Shown here: positions 52,811 through 61,108 of the stretch, one piece after another | Layout of the letters: each line of letters starts with the position of its first letter | Numbering within the stretch: the stretch's first letter is position 1 | Source: Streptomyces sp. A2-16 | GTDB lineage: Bacteria > Actinomycetota > Actinomycetes > Streptomycetales > Streptomycetaceae | DNA: 64,000 nucleotides | Reading direction: 5' to 3' | Assembly (NCBI RefSeq): GCF_018128905.1 | Contig: NZ_CP063808.1 | Coordinates: forward strand, 4,154,001 to 4,218,000 | Made by a program: the position numbers and the translations under genes | The notes under the pieces: model-generated | Told to the model about the DNA's origin: nothing | What the model saw: only the letters and a program-made list of their open reading frames with translations | The model's database searches: none

Positions 52811-53710
52811 TCATCCGGCCCTGTGCCCTTGGACCGGCAGGTTCAGCGCGTCGGCGACCGAGGACAGGGCGGGTCCCAGCGGGAGGCTGACGCGGGTGCG
52901 GGCGAGCGGGTCGCCGCGGGTGGGGTCCCGGTTGATGATGAGGATCCGCTTGTCCGCCTGGGCCGCCTGGCGCACGAATCTGAGTCCGGACATCACCGTG
53001 AGGGAGGAGCCCAGAACCAGCAGTGAGCTCGCCGCGCTGACCAGCCGGCGGCAGTGCTCGATCCGCTGGGCGGGCACGGTCTCACCGAAGAACACCACGT
53101 CCGGCTTGAGGACGCCGCCGCAGGCCGCGCAGGGCAGGACGCGGAAGTCGGCGACCTGTTCGTCGGAGAGGTCGGCGTCACCGTCGGGGTTGATCTCCGC
53201 GGCCACCGGCACGAATGCGGCATTGGCCTCTTCCAGGCGCACGGCGAGGTCACGGCGTGAGGTGACGTCGTCGCAGGCCAGACACCGGACCCGCGCCAGG
53301 CTCCCGTGCAGTTCCACAACTCCCTCGGCGCCTGCGGCCTGGTGCAGACCGTCGACGTTCTGGGTGATCACGCCCGAGAGCAGACCGCGGCGAGCGAACG
53401 CGGCGACGGCCTGGTGCCCGGCATTGGGACGGGCGCGGCCGAAGGTACGCCAGCCCAGATGACTGCGTGCCCAGTACCTTCGCCGGGCCTGCGGACTCGC
53501 CGTGAAGTCCTGGTACGTCATCGGCGTGTGCCGGTTCAGGCTTCCGCCCTCGCCGCGATAGGCGGGGATGCCCGACTCCGTGGAGATGCCCGCCCCGCTG
53601 AGGACCAGCACACCGCCGGCGCCGAGCGCGTCGACCACCGGCCGCAGGTCTGTGGTGCCCGGCGGCAGGTCCGGGGGAGGGGTCCAGTGAAGTGTGGGAC
53701 GGGTCCGCAT
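52811..53710 (-). CDS. Sirtuin-family NAD-dependent protein deacylase
   Basis: A 299-residue Sir2-like deacylase with GAGIS (39-43), TQNVDGLH (about 116-123), catalytic His135 in ELHGS, and a four-Cys zinc site (C143, C146 in CLAC, and CAAC near 193). It removes acyl groups from lysines, releasing nicotinamide. A stretch of about 35 residues between the two Cys pairs (DVTSRRDLAVRLEEAN...) is longer than in many bacterial Sir2 proteins. ATG 53710. Its role in acyl homeostasis here is inferred. Confidence 0.9.
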   Translation of the reverse strand: MRTRPTLHWTPPPDLPPGTTDLRPVVDALGAGGVLVLSGAGISTESGIPAYRGEGGSLNRHTPMTYQDFTASPQARRRYWARSHLGWRTFGRARPNAGHQAVAAFARRGLLSGVITQNVDGLHQAAGAEGVVELHGSLARVRCLACDDVTSRRDLAVRLEEANAAFVPVAAEINPDGDADLSDEQVADFRVLPCAACGGVLKPDVVFFGETVPAQRIEHCRRLVSAASSLLVLGSSLTVMSGLRFVRQAAQADKRILIINRDPTRGDPLARTRVSLPLGPALSSVADALNLPVQGHRAG

Positions 53711-53762
53711 GCGTGCCAGGGTACGAAACCGTACGGCGCCGGGAGGTGATCTCTCTTCGGGG

Positions 53763-54410
53763 CTACGCCGAGTCCTGGTCGAGCAGGTAGTCGATGGCTT
53801 CGATGACGTCGTCGACCGTGTGGTGCGGAGTCACCAGTCCGTCGGGCCAGGGACGGCCGGTGACCCAGATGGTGCGCAGCCCCGCGTCGTGGCCGCCGAC
53901 GATGTCGGTCTCGGCGTTGTCGCCGGTCATCCAGTCCCCGGCGGAGAGCTGTGTGCCGCAGCGTGCGGCGGCGAGCTCGAAGATGCGCGGGTCGGGTTTG
54001 CGGATGCCGATGTCGCCGGAGGCGGCGATACCGTCGATCAGCTCGGAGAGGCCGGTGGCCTGGATCTTGGCCCGCTGGATGTCACTGGCGCCGTTCGTGG
54101 CGACACCGATGCTCCAGCCTGCCTCCTTGAGGCGTTCCAGGCTGCTGAGGACGGCGGGGCGGCAGTGCATGGAGGCCGCCATGCGGTCGATGTACACGCG
54201 CCACAGGTGGTCGGCACTCTCGCCGACGGGGAAGGCGGCCCGCAGCCGGTCGAAGTCGGCGCGCTCGGCGTGGTCGGCCAGCTCGGTCAGCAGCCACCGT
54301 TCGATCTCCGGGCCGTAGCCGTGGTCGTGGCTGAGGGAGGTGATGGCATCGGCGAAGGCGCCGGTGCGGTCGACCAGGGTGCCGTCCAGATCGAAGATCG
54401 CGAGTCTCAC
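53763..54410 (-). CDS. HAD-superfamily hydrolase
   Basis: A 215-residue haloacid-dehalogenase-like phosphatase with motif I DLDGT (Asp7/Asp9), motif II VATNGAS (about 103-109), motif III Lys in IRKPDP (about 136), and motif IV GDNAETD (about 164). The helical cap (residues ~20-85) is of the C1 type, as in Gph/YjjG. It starts at ATG 54410. Phosphate substrate unknown; it is separate from its neighbours by 50-110 bases. Confidence 0.87.
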   Translation of the reverse strand: MRLAIFDLDGTLVDRTGAFADAITSLSHDHGYGPEIERWLLTELADHAERADFDRLRAAFPVGESADHLWRVYIDRMAASMHCRPAVLSSLERLKEAGWSIGVATNGASDIQRAKIQATGLSELIDGIAASGDIGIRKPDPRIFELAAARCGTQLSAGDWMTGDNAETDIVGGHDAGLRTIWVTGRPWPDGLVTPHHTVDDVIEAIDYLLDQDSA

Positions 54411-54521
54411 GAGGATGGACCCTACTTGCCGCGGCGAGAGACCGGTACGGGTCTGCCCTGATCGGACCTGGTGGGGTGGACGGCGCTCCTCGATTCCGCC
54501 CGCCCGGGTACCAGGCCTGCC

Positions 54522-55778
54522 TCAGGCGTCCAGCCTCGCAGCGGCCCGGTCGCGGGTGTCGGCGGCGGGGGCGATCAGGATGGCGGAGGCGACCAGCACC
54601 AGCACCGCCACCATCGCCGTACGCAGACCGTAGTGGTCGCCCAGGAAGCCGAGGGACGGCGGACCGACGAGGAAGGCGACGTAGCCGATGATCGCGACCA
54701 GCGAGACGCGCGCGGTCTGGTCGGGGCCCGAGTCGCCGGCCGCGGACAGGGCCACCGGGAAACCGAGAGAGGCCCCGAGTCCCCAGAAGACGACGGAGGT
54801 CGCCGCCACGGCCACGTTGTCGGAGAAGATCACGAGGACGAGTCCGAGGGCACCGGAGAGTGCGCTCGCCCGCAGAACGGTGGCGCGTCCGAAACGGACG
54901 AGGAAGTACGTGCCGCAGAAGCGCCCCAGTGTCATCGCGGCGGCGAACCCGACGTAGACGAGCGAGCCGGCTGTGGCGTCCAGGCCGTGGCCGTCCACCA
55001 TGAGCAGCGGAAGCCAGTCGTTGGCCGCTCCTTCGGCCAGGGCCATGGCCAGCACGATGGCGCCGATGAGGAGCAGTTTGCGGTCTTTCCAGACCTGCGG
55101 TCCGGTGTGCTCGGCCGCGTCGGTGGTGCGGACTTTCGTGCTGAGGCCGACACCCGTCGGCAGCGCGCGGGAGGCGTGGATCAGCATCCCTGTGGCAGCG
55201 AGCGTGATCACGGCGAGGTGCCAGGAGACGGGGAGCTGTGCGGCCGTGGCGGTCATCCCGGCGAGGGCGCCGACCACCGTGCCGAGGCTGAAACAGCCGT
55301 GCAGCGTGGGCAGAACCGGGGTGTCGGTGATGCGCTCGACGTCGGCGCCGTCCACGTTCACCGCCACCTCGCCCGAGCCCATGCCCGCGCCGAACAGGAA
55401 GAGCCCGGCTGTGACCAGGGGTGCCGAGGGAACGGCGCTTCCGGCGCCGATGACCATCGTGCCCGCGATGATCAGGGCGGTGCCGAGCACGATCACGGGA
55501 CGGGTGCCCAGCCGTTCCACGAAGCGGCCTGAGCACAGGATGCCGATCATGGATCCCACCGAGAGGCCGAACAGGATCAGCCCCATCTCCGCGGTGGACA
55601 CGCCCAGTTGATCCCGAACGTCGGGAGTGCGCGTGACCCAGGAGGACATGGCGATGCCCGGGAGGAAGAAGAAGAGGTACAGGGCCTGGCGGCGCCGACG
55701 CACGGCGGGGTCTGTCAAGGGGAGGCTCCGCGGGGGCTCAGGCAGCATGGGCGGGCAGGCGACGGGTCCCGCATCCAT
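54522..55778 (-). CDS. MFS transporter
   Basis: A 418-residue major-facilitator carrier with twelve predicted helices; the loop after helix 2 reads GRFVERLGTRPVIVLG, a variant of the MFS signature. The family is the YbjJ/FucP-like type. ATG 55778 has no ribosome site but lies just after the -10-like CATAAT and an operator palindrome, which suggests a leaderless message; ATG 55748 also lacks a site. The regulator that binds the palindrome is not next to it. Substrate unknown. Confidence 0.86.
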   Translation of the reverse strand: MDAGPVACPPMLPEPPRSLPLTDPAVRRRRQALYLFFFLPGIAMSSWVTRTPDVRDQLGVSTAEMGLILFGLSVGSMIGILCSGRFVERLGTRPVIVLGTALIIAGTMVIGAGSAVPSAPLVTAGLFLFGAGMGSGEVAVNVDGADVERITDTPVLPTLHGCFSLGTVVGALAGMTATAAQLPVSWHLAVITLAATGMLIHASRALPTGVGLSTKVRTTDAAEHTGPQVWKDRKLLLIGAIVLAMALAEGAANDWLPLLMVDGHGLDATAGSLVYVGFAAAMTLGRFCGTYFLVRFGRATVLRASALSGALGLVLVIFSDNVAVAATSVVFWGLGASLGFPVALSAAGDSGPDQTARVSLVAIIGYVAFLVGPPSLGFLGDHYGLRTAMVAVLVLVASAILIAPAADTRDRAAARLDA

Positions 55779-55781
55779 CGA

Positions 55782-55801
55782 TTATGTACAAATGTACATA
55801 A
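55782..55801. promoter_or_regulatory. Operator TTATGTACA-AA-TGTACATAA over the MFS promoter
   Basis: Nine-base perfect arms with a 2-base centre lie 3-23 bases before the MFS start. Read toward the gene, the site includes CATAAT, a plausible -10 for a leaderless message. It is AT-rich in a GC-rich genome, and typical of GntR or TetR-type operators. No regulator gene adjoins it, so control is from elsewhere. Confidence 0.75.
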
Positions 55802-55820
55802 CTGCTGGGCCGTGGGAGAA

Positions 55821-55870
55821 GGGGAGCCGGTCACCCGGATGACCGGCCGTATCCGCGGCCCCGGCTCCCC
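55821..55870 (-). terminator. Nested hairpin after the serine hydrolase gene
   Basis: GGGGAGCCGG (55821-55830) pairs with CCGGCTCCCC (55861-55870); inside, CCGGTCA pairs with TGACCGG. It lies 40-90 bases past the hydrolase stop and just before the MFS promoter, keeping the two apart. Confidence 0.75.
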
Positions 55871-55909
55871 ACCGTCCCGTCCGGTGCGCCCGGACGCGAA
55901 GCTCCGGCT

Positions 55910-57136
55910 CTACGGCAGGAGTGTCGAACCGGCCCACCGCGTGGGGGCCGGGCGGTCGTAGACGTTGTCCGGCGTCACGATCTCCGTGATGGCCCGCGCC
56001 AGCAGAGACGACGGTTCCTGACCCTGGTACGTGATGTCCGTGTTGATCATCAGGACCAGGGTGGCCTTCTTCGAGGGCAGGTAGACCGTCACGGTCTCGT
56101 AGCCGGGGATGGAGCCGTTGTGCCCGATCCAGCCGCCGCTCTTGAAGATGCCGAGGCCGTAGCTCGTGCCGGGGTGGCCGGTGGGCAGCATTTTGAGACG
56201 CTGCGCCTGGGTCTCGGGCGACAGCAGCGTGCCGGTGGCGACGGTCTTCGCCCAGCTGCGCAGGTCGTGCAGGTCGGAGATCATCGCTCCGGCCGCCCAG
56301 GCCCAACTGGGGTTCCAGTCCGTGCTGTCGGCGACCTCCCCGGTCAGCGTCTGATTGGTGTAGCCGTGCGGGTGCGGCCGCGGAAACTCGGGGGAGTCCG
56401 GAAGCAGCGTGTGGGAGAGGCGGGCGGGACGCAGCACCCGCTTCTCGATGAAACCGGCGAGGCGGTGGCCGCTGACCTTCTCGACCACGAGTCCGAGCAG
56501 AACGAAGTTGGTGTTGGAGTACTGGAACTGTGCGCCAGGCGCAAAGGTGTTCTTGTGCTTGAAGCCGTACGCCAGAACCTGCTTCGGGGTGAACGACCGT
56601 TGCGGGTCGCTCAGCAGATCGTGCTGGAAGTCCGGGTCGTCGGTGTACGGGAAGAGACCGCTGCGCATCTCGGCGAGATGGCGCAAGGTGATCCGCGAAC
56701 CGTTGGGCACGTGCGGGACGTAGCGAGAGATCGGGTCGTCGAGTCCGACCCGGCCGTCGTCGACGAGCTTGAGCAGCGCGGTGGCCGTGAAGGTCTTGGT
56801 CTCGCTGCCGATCCGGACGAACACGTCCTTGTTCATGCGCTCGCCGCTGGCTTTGTCGGCGACGCCCGTCGCACGGACGTAGCTGCCCTTGCCCGGCATC
56901 CACAGACCGGCGACCACACCGGGAATGCCGGCCTGCCGACGAACCTTCTCGATGGCCTTGTCCAGCCGCGAGGCCAGGGCGGGGTCGAGTTCATGCGAGG
57001 GGCAACCCTCGTCGACCGCATGGTGCGGTGCGAGGGCCTGGGCGGCGCCGGCCGGTGTCGCTGTCGTCGGAGCCAGCACGGACACCGCGAGCAGTGCCGT
57101 GGCGAGGGCGCGGCGGGCGGGGATACGACGTCTCAC
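55910..57136 (-). CDS. Secreted serine hydrolase, D-Ala-D-Ala carboxypeptidase / class C beta-lactamase family
   Basis: A 408-residue exported serine hydrolase. A signal peptide (residues ~1-32, AGAAQ) precedes the catalytic domain with SxxK in GSETKTFTA (about 110-113), YSN (about 204), and HNG (about 343). It resembles Streptomyces R61-type DD-peptidases. All three motifs are intact, unlike the related gene at 2669-3892. ATG 57136 is the start. It acts on cell-wall peptides or on beta-lactams outside the cell. It is a single-gene unit. Confidence 0.9.
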   Translation of the reverse strand: MRRRIPARRALATALLAVSVLAPTTATPAGAAQALAPHHAVDEGCPSHELDPALASRLDKAIEKVRRQAGIPGVVAGLWMPGKGSYVRATGVADKASGERMNKDVFVRIGSETKTFTATALLKLVDDGRVGLDDPISRYVPHVPNGSRITLRHLAEMRSGLFPYTDDPDFQHDLLSDPQRSFTPKQVLAYGFKHKNTFAPGAQFQYSNTNFVLLGLVVEKVSGHRLAGFIEKRVLRPARLSHTLLPDSPEFPRPHPHGYTNQTLTGEVADSTDWNPSWAWAAGAMISDLHDLRSWAKTVATGTLLSPETQAQRLKMLPTGHPGTSYGLGIFKSGGWIGHNGSIPGYETVTVYLPSKKATLVLMINTDITYQGQEPSSLLARAITEIVTPDNVYDRPAPTRWAGSTLLP

Positions 57137-57347
57137 GTCTGAGTCCCTCTTCCAGAATTGGGGGCGGAAGGGCTACGTCACCATTCGCGAGGTGGTGCGT
57201 GTTGCCCGTGTGACGGCCTCCGCCGGAGTCCACCCGTTCAGCGCGCCATGAGTCGCTCTGACGTACCAGGCGGGGAGGGCGTTCTGTGCCGATGGCGGAC
57301 GACGGCGACTTCCGGCGGCTCAACTTCCGCGAGGGCGGCCGGAGTGG

Positions 57348-57371
57348 CATGTGCTTCCTGGAAAGCACATG
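57348..57371. promoter_or_regulatory. Inverted repeat CATGTGCTT-N6-AAGCACATG upstream of the AbfB gene
   Basis: Perfect 9-base arms with a 6-base centre, 43 bases before the ATG of the AbfB protein. It could be an operator or a leader hairpin. No regulator gene adjoins it. Confidence 0.45.
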
Positions 57372-57413
57372 ATGGATATAGCGCCCTGATTGTGCGAGTG
57401 CACGGAGGATGTC

Positions 57414-57887
57414 ATGGCCGCGAATAGGCTCTCGCTGTTTTCGAACAACTTCCCGGAATTCTTCATCATCGATCACGACGGCCTCGTGGACATCGCCAAG
57501 ATCGAAAGCGATGTGGACCGCGGCAACGCCACGTTCGAGTGGGATGGATCGAGTCTGAGCGTCGGAAAACAGGGGAGATTGCTGCGTGCTGTGGCTCCCC
57601 TGGGCTTCTGCCTGCGGATCGCGACGTTCGACGGGTTTCGTATTCACAGCAAGTTCTTCGAAGGGATTCCGGATCCTGACGTTGCCGCCGAGGTCCGCGA
57701 GGACTCGACTTTCGTCATTGAACAGGCGGAGGTCGATCCGAATCAGATCTCGTTCCGATCCGTGAAATTTCCCGATCGCTTCATCCGGCACCGCGATTTC
57801 CAGCTCTTCGCCGAACCGGTGAGCACACTCGACGAGCTTCAGTCCGCCTGCTTCAGGATCGACTCCCCCCTCGATCCGGGCCAGTGA
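57414..57887 (+). CDS. Stand-alone AbfB-like beta-trefoil protein
   Basis: A 157-residue protein that is nearly all one AbfB-type (CBM42-like) beta-trefoil; the best-preserved block is ISFRSVKFPDRFIRHRDFQL near residue 120. It lacks a catalytic domain and a clear signal peptide, unlike the usual arabinofuranosidase context, so sugar binding inside the cell or another trefoil role is possible. GGAGG five bases before ATG 57414 sets the start. The G+C content and codon use (GAATTCTTC, AAATTTC) are lower than neighbours, which suggests recent acquisition. It converges on the MNIO gene, whose stop is 24 bases away. Confidence 0.7.
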   Translation: MAANRLSLFSNNFPEFFIIDHDGLVDIAKIESDVDRGNATFEWDGSSLSVGKQGRLLRAVAPLGFCLRIATFDGFRIHSKFFEGIPDPDVAAEVREDSTFVIEQAEVDPNQISFRSVKFPDRFIRHRDFQLFAEPVSTLDELQSACFRIDSPLDPGQ

Positions 57888-57910
57888 CTCGCCGGCGGGC
57901 TCTCCGACGA

Positions 57911-59359
57911 TCAGGCCGGCGCGGTCCAGGCGGGTGCCCCGTCGTCGACGAGACGGACCCGGTAGTGGCCCCGAGGCGGTGCGATCGGTAGCCGGCCGGC
58001 TCCCAGATCCGTCAGGAGGGCCGTGGGATCCGTGCGCAGACAGACGGTGCACGGTGAGCCATCGAGGCGCGCGCGGAGGAGACCGAGGTCGAGTTCGACG
58101 ACGTCCGTCAGCCAGGGCACGGGCGGCGAGACCTCCCGCAGGTGGTCCGCGAACGCGAAGGCTTCCTCGGAGGCGAAGAGGCGAGGCGGGCACGAACGCG
58201 TGTAGCCACTGAGCAATTGGCCTGTCCCGACCGGTCCCAGCGTGAGGAACAGCAGCCGCATGGTGTACCGGAGGGTGCCCGTGAGCGCACTGCCCCTGAA
58301 CTCGGCCACCAGATCCCGGAGCAGCCCGATCGCCGGGTCGGTCATCAGCTCCTGGGCCAGCGGTGTTCCCGGATCGCGGCCGACGGCCAGACTGCCGAGT
58401 GTGAACTCCCAGTCGGACGGTGCGGTCGTCTCGCCTCCGGCCGGGCGCGGAACACCCGCCGTACGCGGAACGTCGGCCGGACGCGGCGGCGACAGCGGTG
58501 CCGGGTGGGCCTGCGCGGGCCACAACTCCCTCATGGCCACGAGCAGTTCGCGGACTGCGCCCGCATCGAGATCCGGTACGGCCGAGGGCGTCACCTCGAA
58601 CAGGACCGCGCGCAGGGCCGGCAGTCGCGGCAGGATCCGGTCGGCGAGCGCGAGCAGTTCGTCGTCGGGGAGCCCGGAATGGGCGTCCAACCAGTACCCG
58701 CGGTACTCGGAACCACCGGCCAGGTGCACCTCCCACACCCGGTCCAGCGGCAGGTCGGCCAGCAGATCGTCCACGGTGCCACGGCCGTTGCGTTCGTTGG
58801 CCAGGACGTTGTGCAGGTCCAGGAGCAGACCGCAGTCGCTGTCCTCGACGACGCGCCTGACGAACGCGCCGTCGGACAGGTCCTGGGGCCGTGGCCGGAG
58901 GTAGTTCGCGCCGATCTCCACGGCCAGCGGCACCGGAAGAGCGTCGGCCATGGTGCGAATGGACCGTGCGGCCGCGCTCACCCCTGCCTCCGTCTGGCAG
59001 GGCGGCAACATGAATCCGGTGTGGAACCCGTCCCGCCCGTCCGCCACCCGGTTGAAAGCGAGATGCTCACTGACCCACGGCGCGCGCAGCCTTCCGGCCA
59101 GTTCACCGAAGAGCGCCGCGTGCCGTGGGTCGGGGAGGCAGGAGCCGCCGACCGGATTGCCGACCCCGTGCAGCAGCCGTGCGCCGGGGAGGTCCGCGAG
59201 CCGTTCCAGTACGTCTTCGTCGACCGAGATCTCGCCGTCTCCGCGGACCCGCCACAGGCTCTGCGGTTCGATCTCGACGACGTCGAGCAGGTCGGCGACC
59301 TCGTGGAGAATGTCGTCGAGACCGGGTACGTAGGTGAGTCCCACCCCTGGTCTCGTCAT
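57911..59359 (-). CDS. DUF692 (MNIO) family enzyme with extra C-terminal domain
   Basis: A multinuclear non-heme iron-dependent oxidase-like protein, the family of MbnB, TglH and ChrH, which rewrite Cys or Asp residues in ribosomal peptides. Residues 1-285 form the TIM barrel with the metal-binding set: His64, SEH (E98, H99), Glu148 in VEIGANY, D181 and N184 in LLDLHN, His212, D225 and H227 in DAHSG, and Glu255 in LFEVTP. After a Pro-rich linker (286-312), residues ~315-482 make a second domain (FAFADHLREVSPPVPWLTDVVEL) that recalls the separate DUF2063/MbnC-type partner in other systems. ATG 59359 is 14 bases after the small candidate substrate. Product unknown. Confidence 0.82.
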   Translation of the reverse strand: MTRPGVGLTYVPGLDDILHEVADLLDVVEIEPQSLWRVRGDGEISVDEDVLERLADLPGARLLHGVGNPVGGSCLPDPRHAALFGELAGRLRAPWVSEHLAFNRVADGRDGFHTGFMLPPCQTEAGVSAAARSIRTMADALPVPLAVEIGANYLRPRPQDLSDGAFVRRVVEDSDCGLLLDLHNVLANERNGRGTVDDLLADLPLDRVWEVHLAGGSEYRGYWLDAHSGLPDDELLALADRILPRLPALRAVLFEVTPSAVPDLDAGAVRELLVAMRELWPAQAHPAPLSPPRPADVPRTAGVPRPAGGETTAPSDWEFTLGSLAVGRDPGTPLAQELMTDPAIGLLRDLVAEFRGSALTGTLRYTMRLLFLTLGPVGTGQLLSGYTRSCPPRLFASEEAFAFADHLREVSPPVPWLTDVVELDLGLLRARLDGSPCTVCLRTDPTALLTDLGAGRLPIAPPRGHYRVRLVDDGAPAWTAPA

Positions 59360-59372
59360 GGCGGGCCCTGGG

Positions 59373-59618
59373 TCAGCGGGTCAACGGGGCAGAGACCGCC
59401 GGCTGGACCTGGCCGTCCGGATCCACCACGAAGTCGCGGGCGATGGTGATGCGCAGGTCTCGGCCCGAGTGGCAGGTGGGGCACCCGAGTTGTGTCATCA
59501 CGTCCTTGATCACGCCCTGCATCTTGTCCAGGTCGTTGGCCACGGACACCGGCACCGTGACGTTGACCGCCGCCAGCCACGGGTCCGGCACCGGTCCAGC
59601 CAATGCGTTGTTCGGCAT
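59373..59618 (-). CDS. Candidate RiPP precursor peptide (81 residues, CPTCHSG motif)
   Basis: A short protein preceding the MNIO gene by 13 bases. Residues ~24-45 form a probable recognition helix (SVANDLDKMQGVIKDVMTQL), then GCPTCHSGRD (C46, C49, H50), and a beta-like LRITIARDFVVDP tail. The two Cys and the His are the only ones in the protein, so they are natural modification targets of the MNIO enzyme. A GGGAG site precedes ATG 59618. The tail has no cleavage signal and the protein no export signal, so the modified form may remain intracellular. Function inferred from context. Confidence 0.62.
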   Translation of the reverse strand: MPNNALAGPVPDPWLAAVNVTVPVSVANDLDKMQGVIKDVMTQLGCPTCHSGRDLRITIARDFVVDPDGQVQPAVSAPLTR

Positions 59619-59748
59619 GGGAGTCTCCCTGTAGTTCGGGTCCTGTCGCATGCGGCAGCCCTCGATGCTCGGACGGCCGTTCCGCATCCTGCTGGGATGC
59701 GCCGGCACCTCACGAGGAGGCGCGCGGGCGCACTCGGGTGACGAGGGC

Positions 59749-60921
59749 TCAAGAGGAAAGCCCGCCGGGCTCGGCGGTGAGGACGTTGCCCCGGATGGTC
59801 GTGTCGCCGCCGTTCGCAGCGTCCGCCCACGACAGGAACACGCTGCCCGGAGTGCCGTTGCCGAACACGGCGGCGGCGCTCAGGTGGAAACGGTTGCCGT
59901 CGGTGCCGGAGCTGGCCTGGACCTTGGGGCCGATCTCGAGCTCGGTGTCCGAGCAGAGCTGTGCCATGACGGTCGGCACGGTCTGGACCGTGTCCGCGCT
60001 CTTTTCCACCCAGGCGAGGACGAAGCGTCCGCCGGGCAGGGCCGTCAGTGCCGGAGAGCTGCGGTGGAAGTGCTTCGGTGAGCCCGCGGAGGCGCTGAGG
60101 ACGACCTGACCGCCTTCCGGATCGATGACGCTGGCCACGGCCGTCGTCTGGAGGACTCCGAGATCGCTCTGCACCGTCGATTTGATGTGCGCGGCGACGA
60201 AGCGACCGTTGTCGAGGGCCGTCAGCGCGCTCCGCCCCTTGAAGCCTGCGAGGTTGGGACGCTTCTCACCGGTCAGGGGTGTGCCGTCGAGGGAGAAGAC
60301 GCGGTAGACGAGCCCGCCGCCTCCCACCGGCTCGCCGTTCGTCCAGGCGATGACGTAGTTCCCGTCGCTCAGGAGTGTCACTGCCGCGTCGCGGTGGAAG
60401 GCCGCGGTGGTGTTCACGGCGATCTCGGGGCCCGTCTTCTGCCCCTCGGGCGTGAAACGCTGCGCGCGAATACGCTTCTGCTCCCCGCCACCCGTCCAGG
60501 TGACCAGGCAACCGCCGTCGATCATGCGGGTGACCGTGGGCGGGAAGTCCGGGTCGATCGAGTCGGTGCTGACCTGGACCGGCGGCCCGGCGGGCTGACC
60601 GTCGAAGAACCGCCGAAGCACCACCACCGGGGTCGGCGGGGGCAGGTTGAAGGGTTGCTCGATCCACGTGGCGAAGGTGTTCATACCGACGGAGTCGAGG
60701 AAGGGCCACCGTCGGTTCGTGTTGCCGTCAGCCGCGATCGCCTCACTGGCGAGGAACTCCGTACCGACCTTCGTTCCGGCGGCGTTGATCCGCTGCCCCT
60801 TGATGCCGGCGTCGGAGTCGTCCGCCCAGAGGGCTGTGAACAGGGCGTTGCTGTTCAGCGCGTCGGCGCAGGGCTGCGACTGCCCCCCGACGACGGACGT
60901 GTTCACCATGAAGTCACCCAT
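59749..60921 (-). CDS. Propeller-like repeat protein upstream of the precursor
   Basis: A 390-residue protein built of about six 55-65-residue repeats; blocks such as SDAGIKGQRINAAGTKVGTEFL and KRIRAQRFTPEGQKTGPEIAVN recur. This resembles beta-propeller or integrin-like repeats of bacterial surface proteins. It has no signal peptide. GGGAGAG five bases before ATG 60921 sets the start. It is in the same direction as the precursor and MNIO genes, with a 130-base gap. It may be a carrier, target or co-substrate of the modified peptide; this is inference, and I do not recognise the exact family. Confidence 0.65.
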   Translation of the reverse strand: MGDFMVNTSVVGGQSQPCADALNSNALFTALWADDSDAGIKGQRINAAGTKVGTEFLASEAIAADGNTNRRWPFLDSVGMNTFATWIEQPFNLPPPTPVVVLRRFFDGQPAGPPVQVSTDSIDPDFPPTVTRMIDGGCLVTWTGGGEQKRIRAQRFTPEGQKTGPEIAVNTTAAFHRDAAVTLLSDGNYVIAWTNGEPVGGGGLVYRVFSLDGTPLTGEKRPNLAGFKGRSALTALDNGRFVAAHIKSTVQSDLGVLQTTAVASVIDPEGGQVVLSASAGSPKHFHRSSPALTALPGGRFVLAWVEKSADTVQTVPTVMAQLCSDTELEIGPKVQASSGTDGNRFHLSAAAVFGNGTPGSVFLSWADAANGGDTTIRGNVLTAEPGGLSS

Positions 60922-61108
60922 GATCGCTCTCCCACGCTCGAGGCCCGCGCCCGTTCGGCGCAGCCTTCCCCAGCACAGCCCCGGTCGTGGTGGGGCGGCA
61001 ATCCGACCGCGGCCATCCAGGGGAGCGACTGTGCTGGAACGGAGTGGGTGGCTGCTCTCCTCGACCCGATGCGGGGGCAACGCGTGAAGGAGAGCCGGGG
61101 TCCGTGCG

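Noticed and set aside
54471..55532. 353-codon plus-strand open frame
   Set aside because: Antisense to the MFS transporter and without hydrophobic segments.
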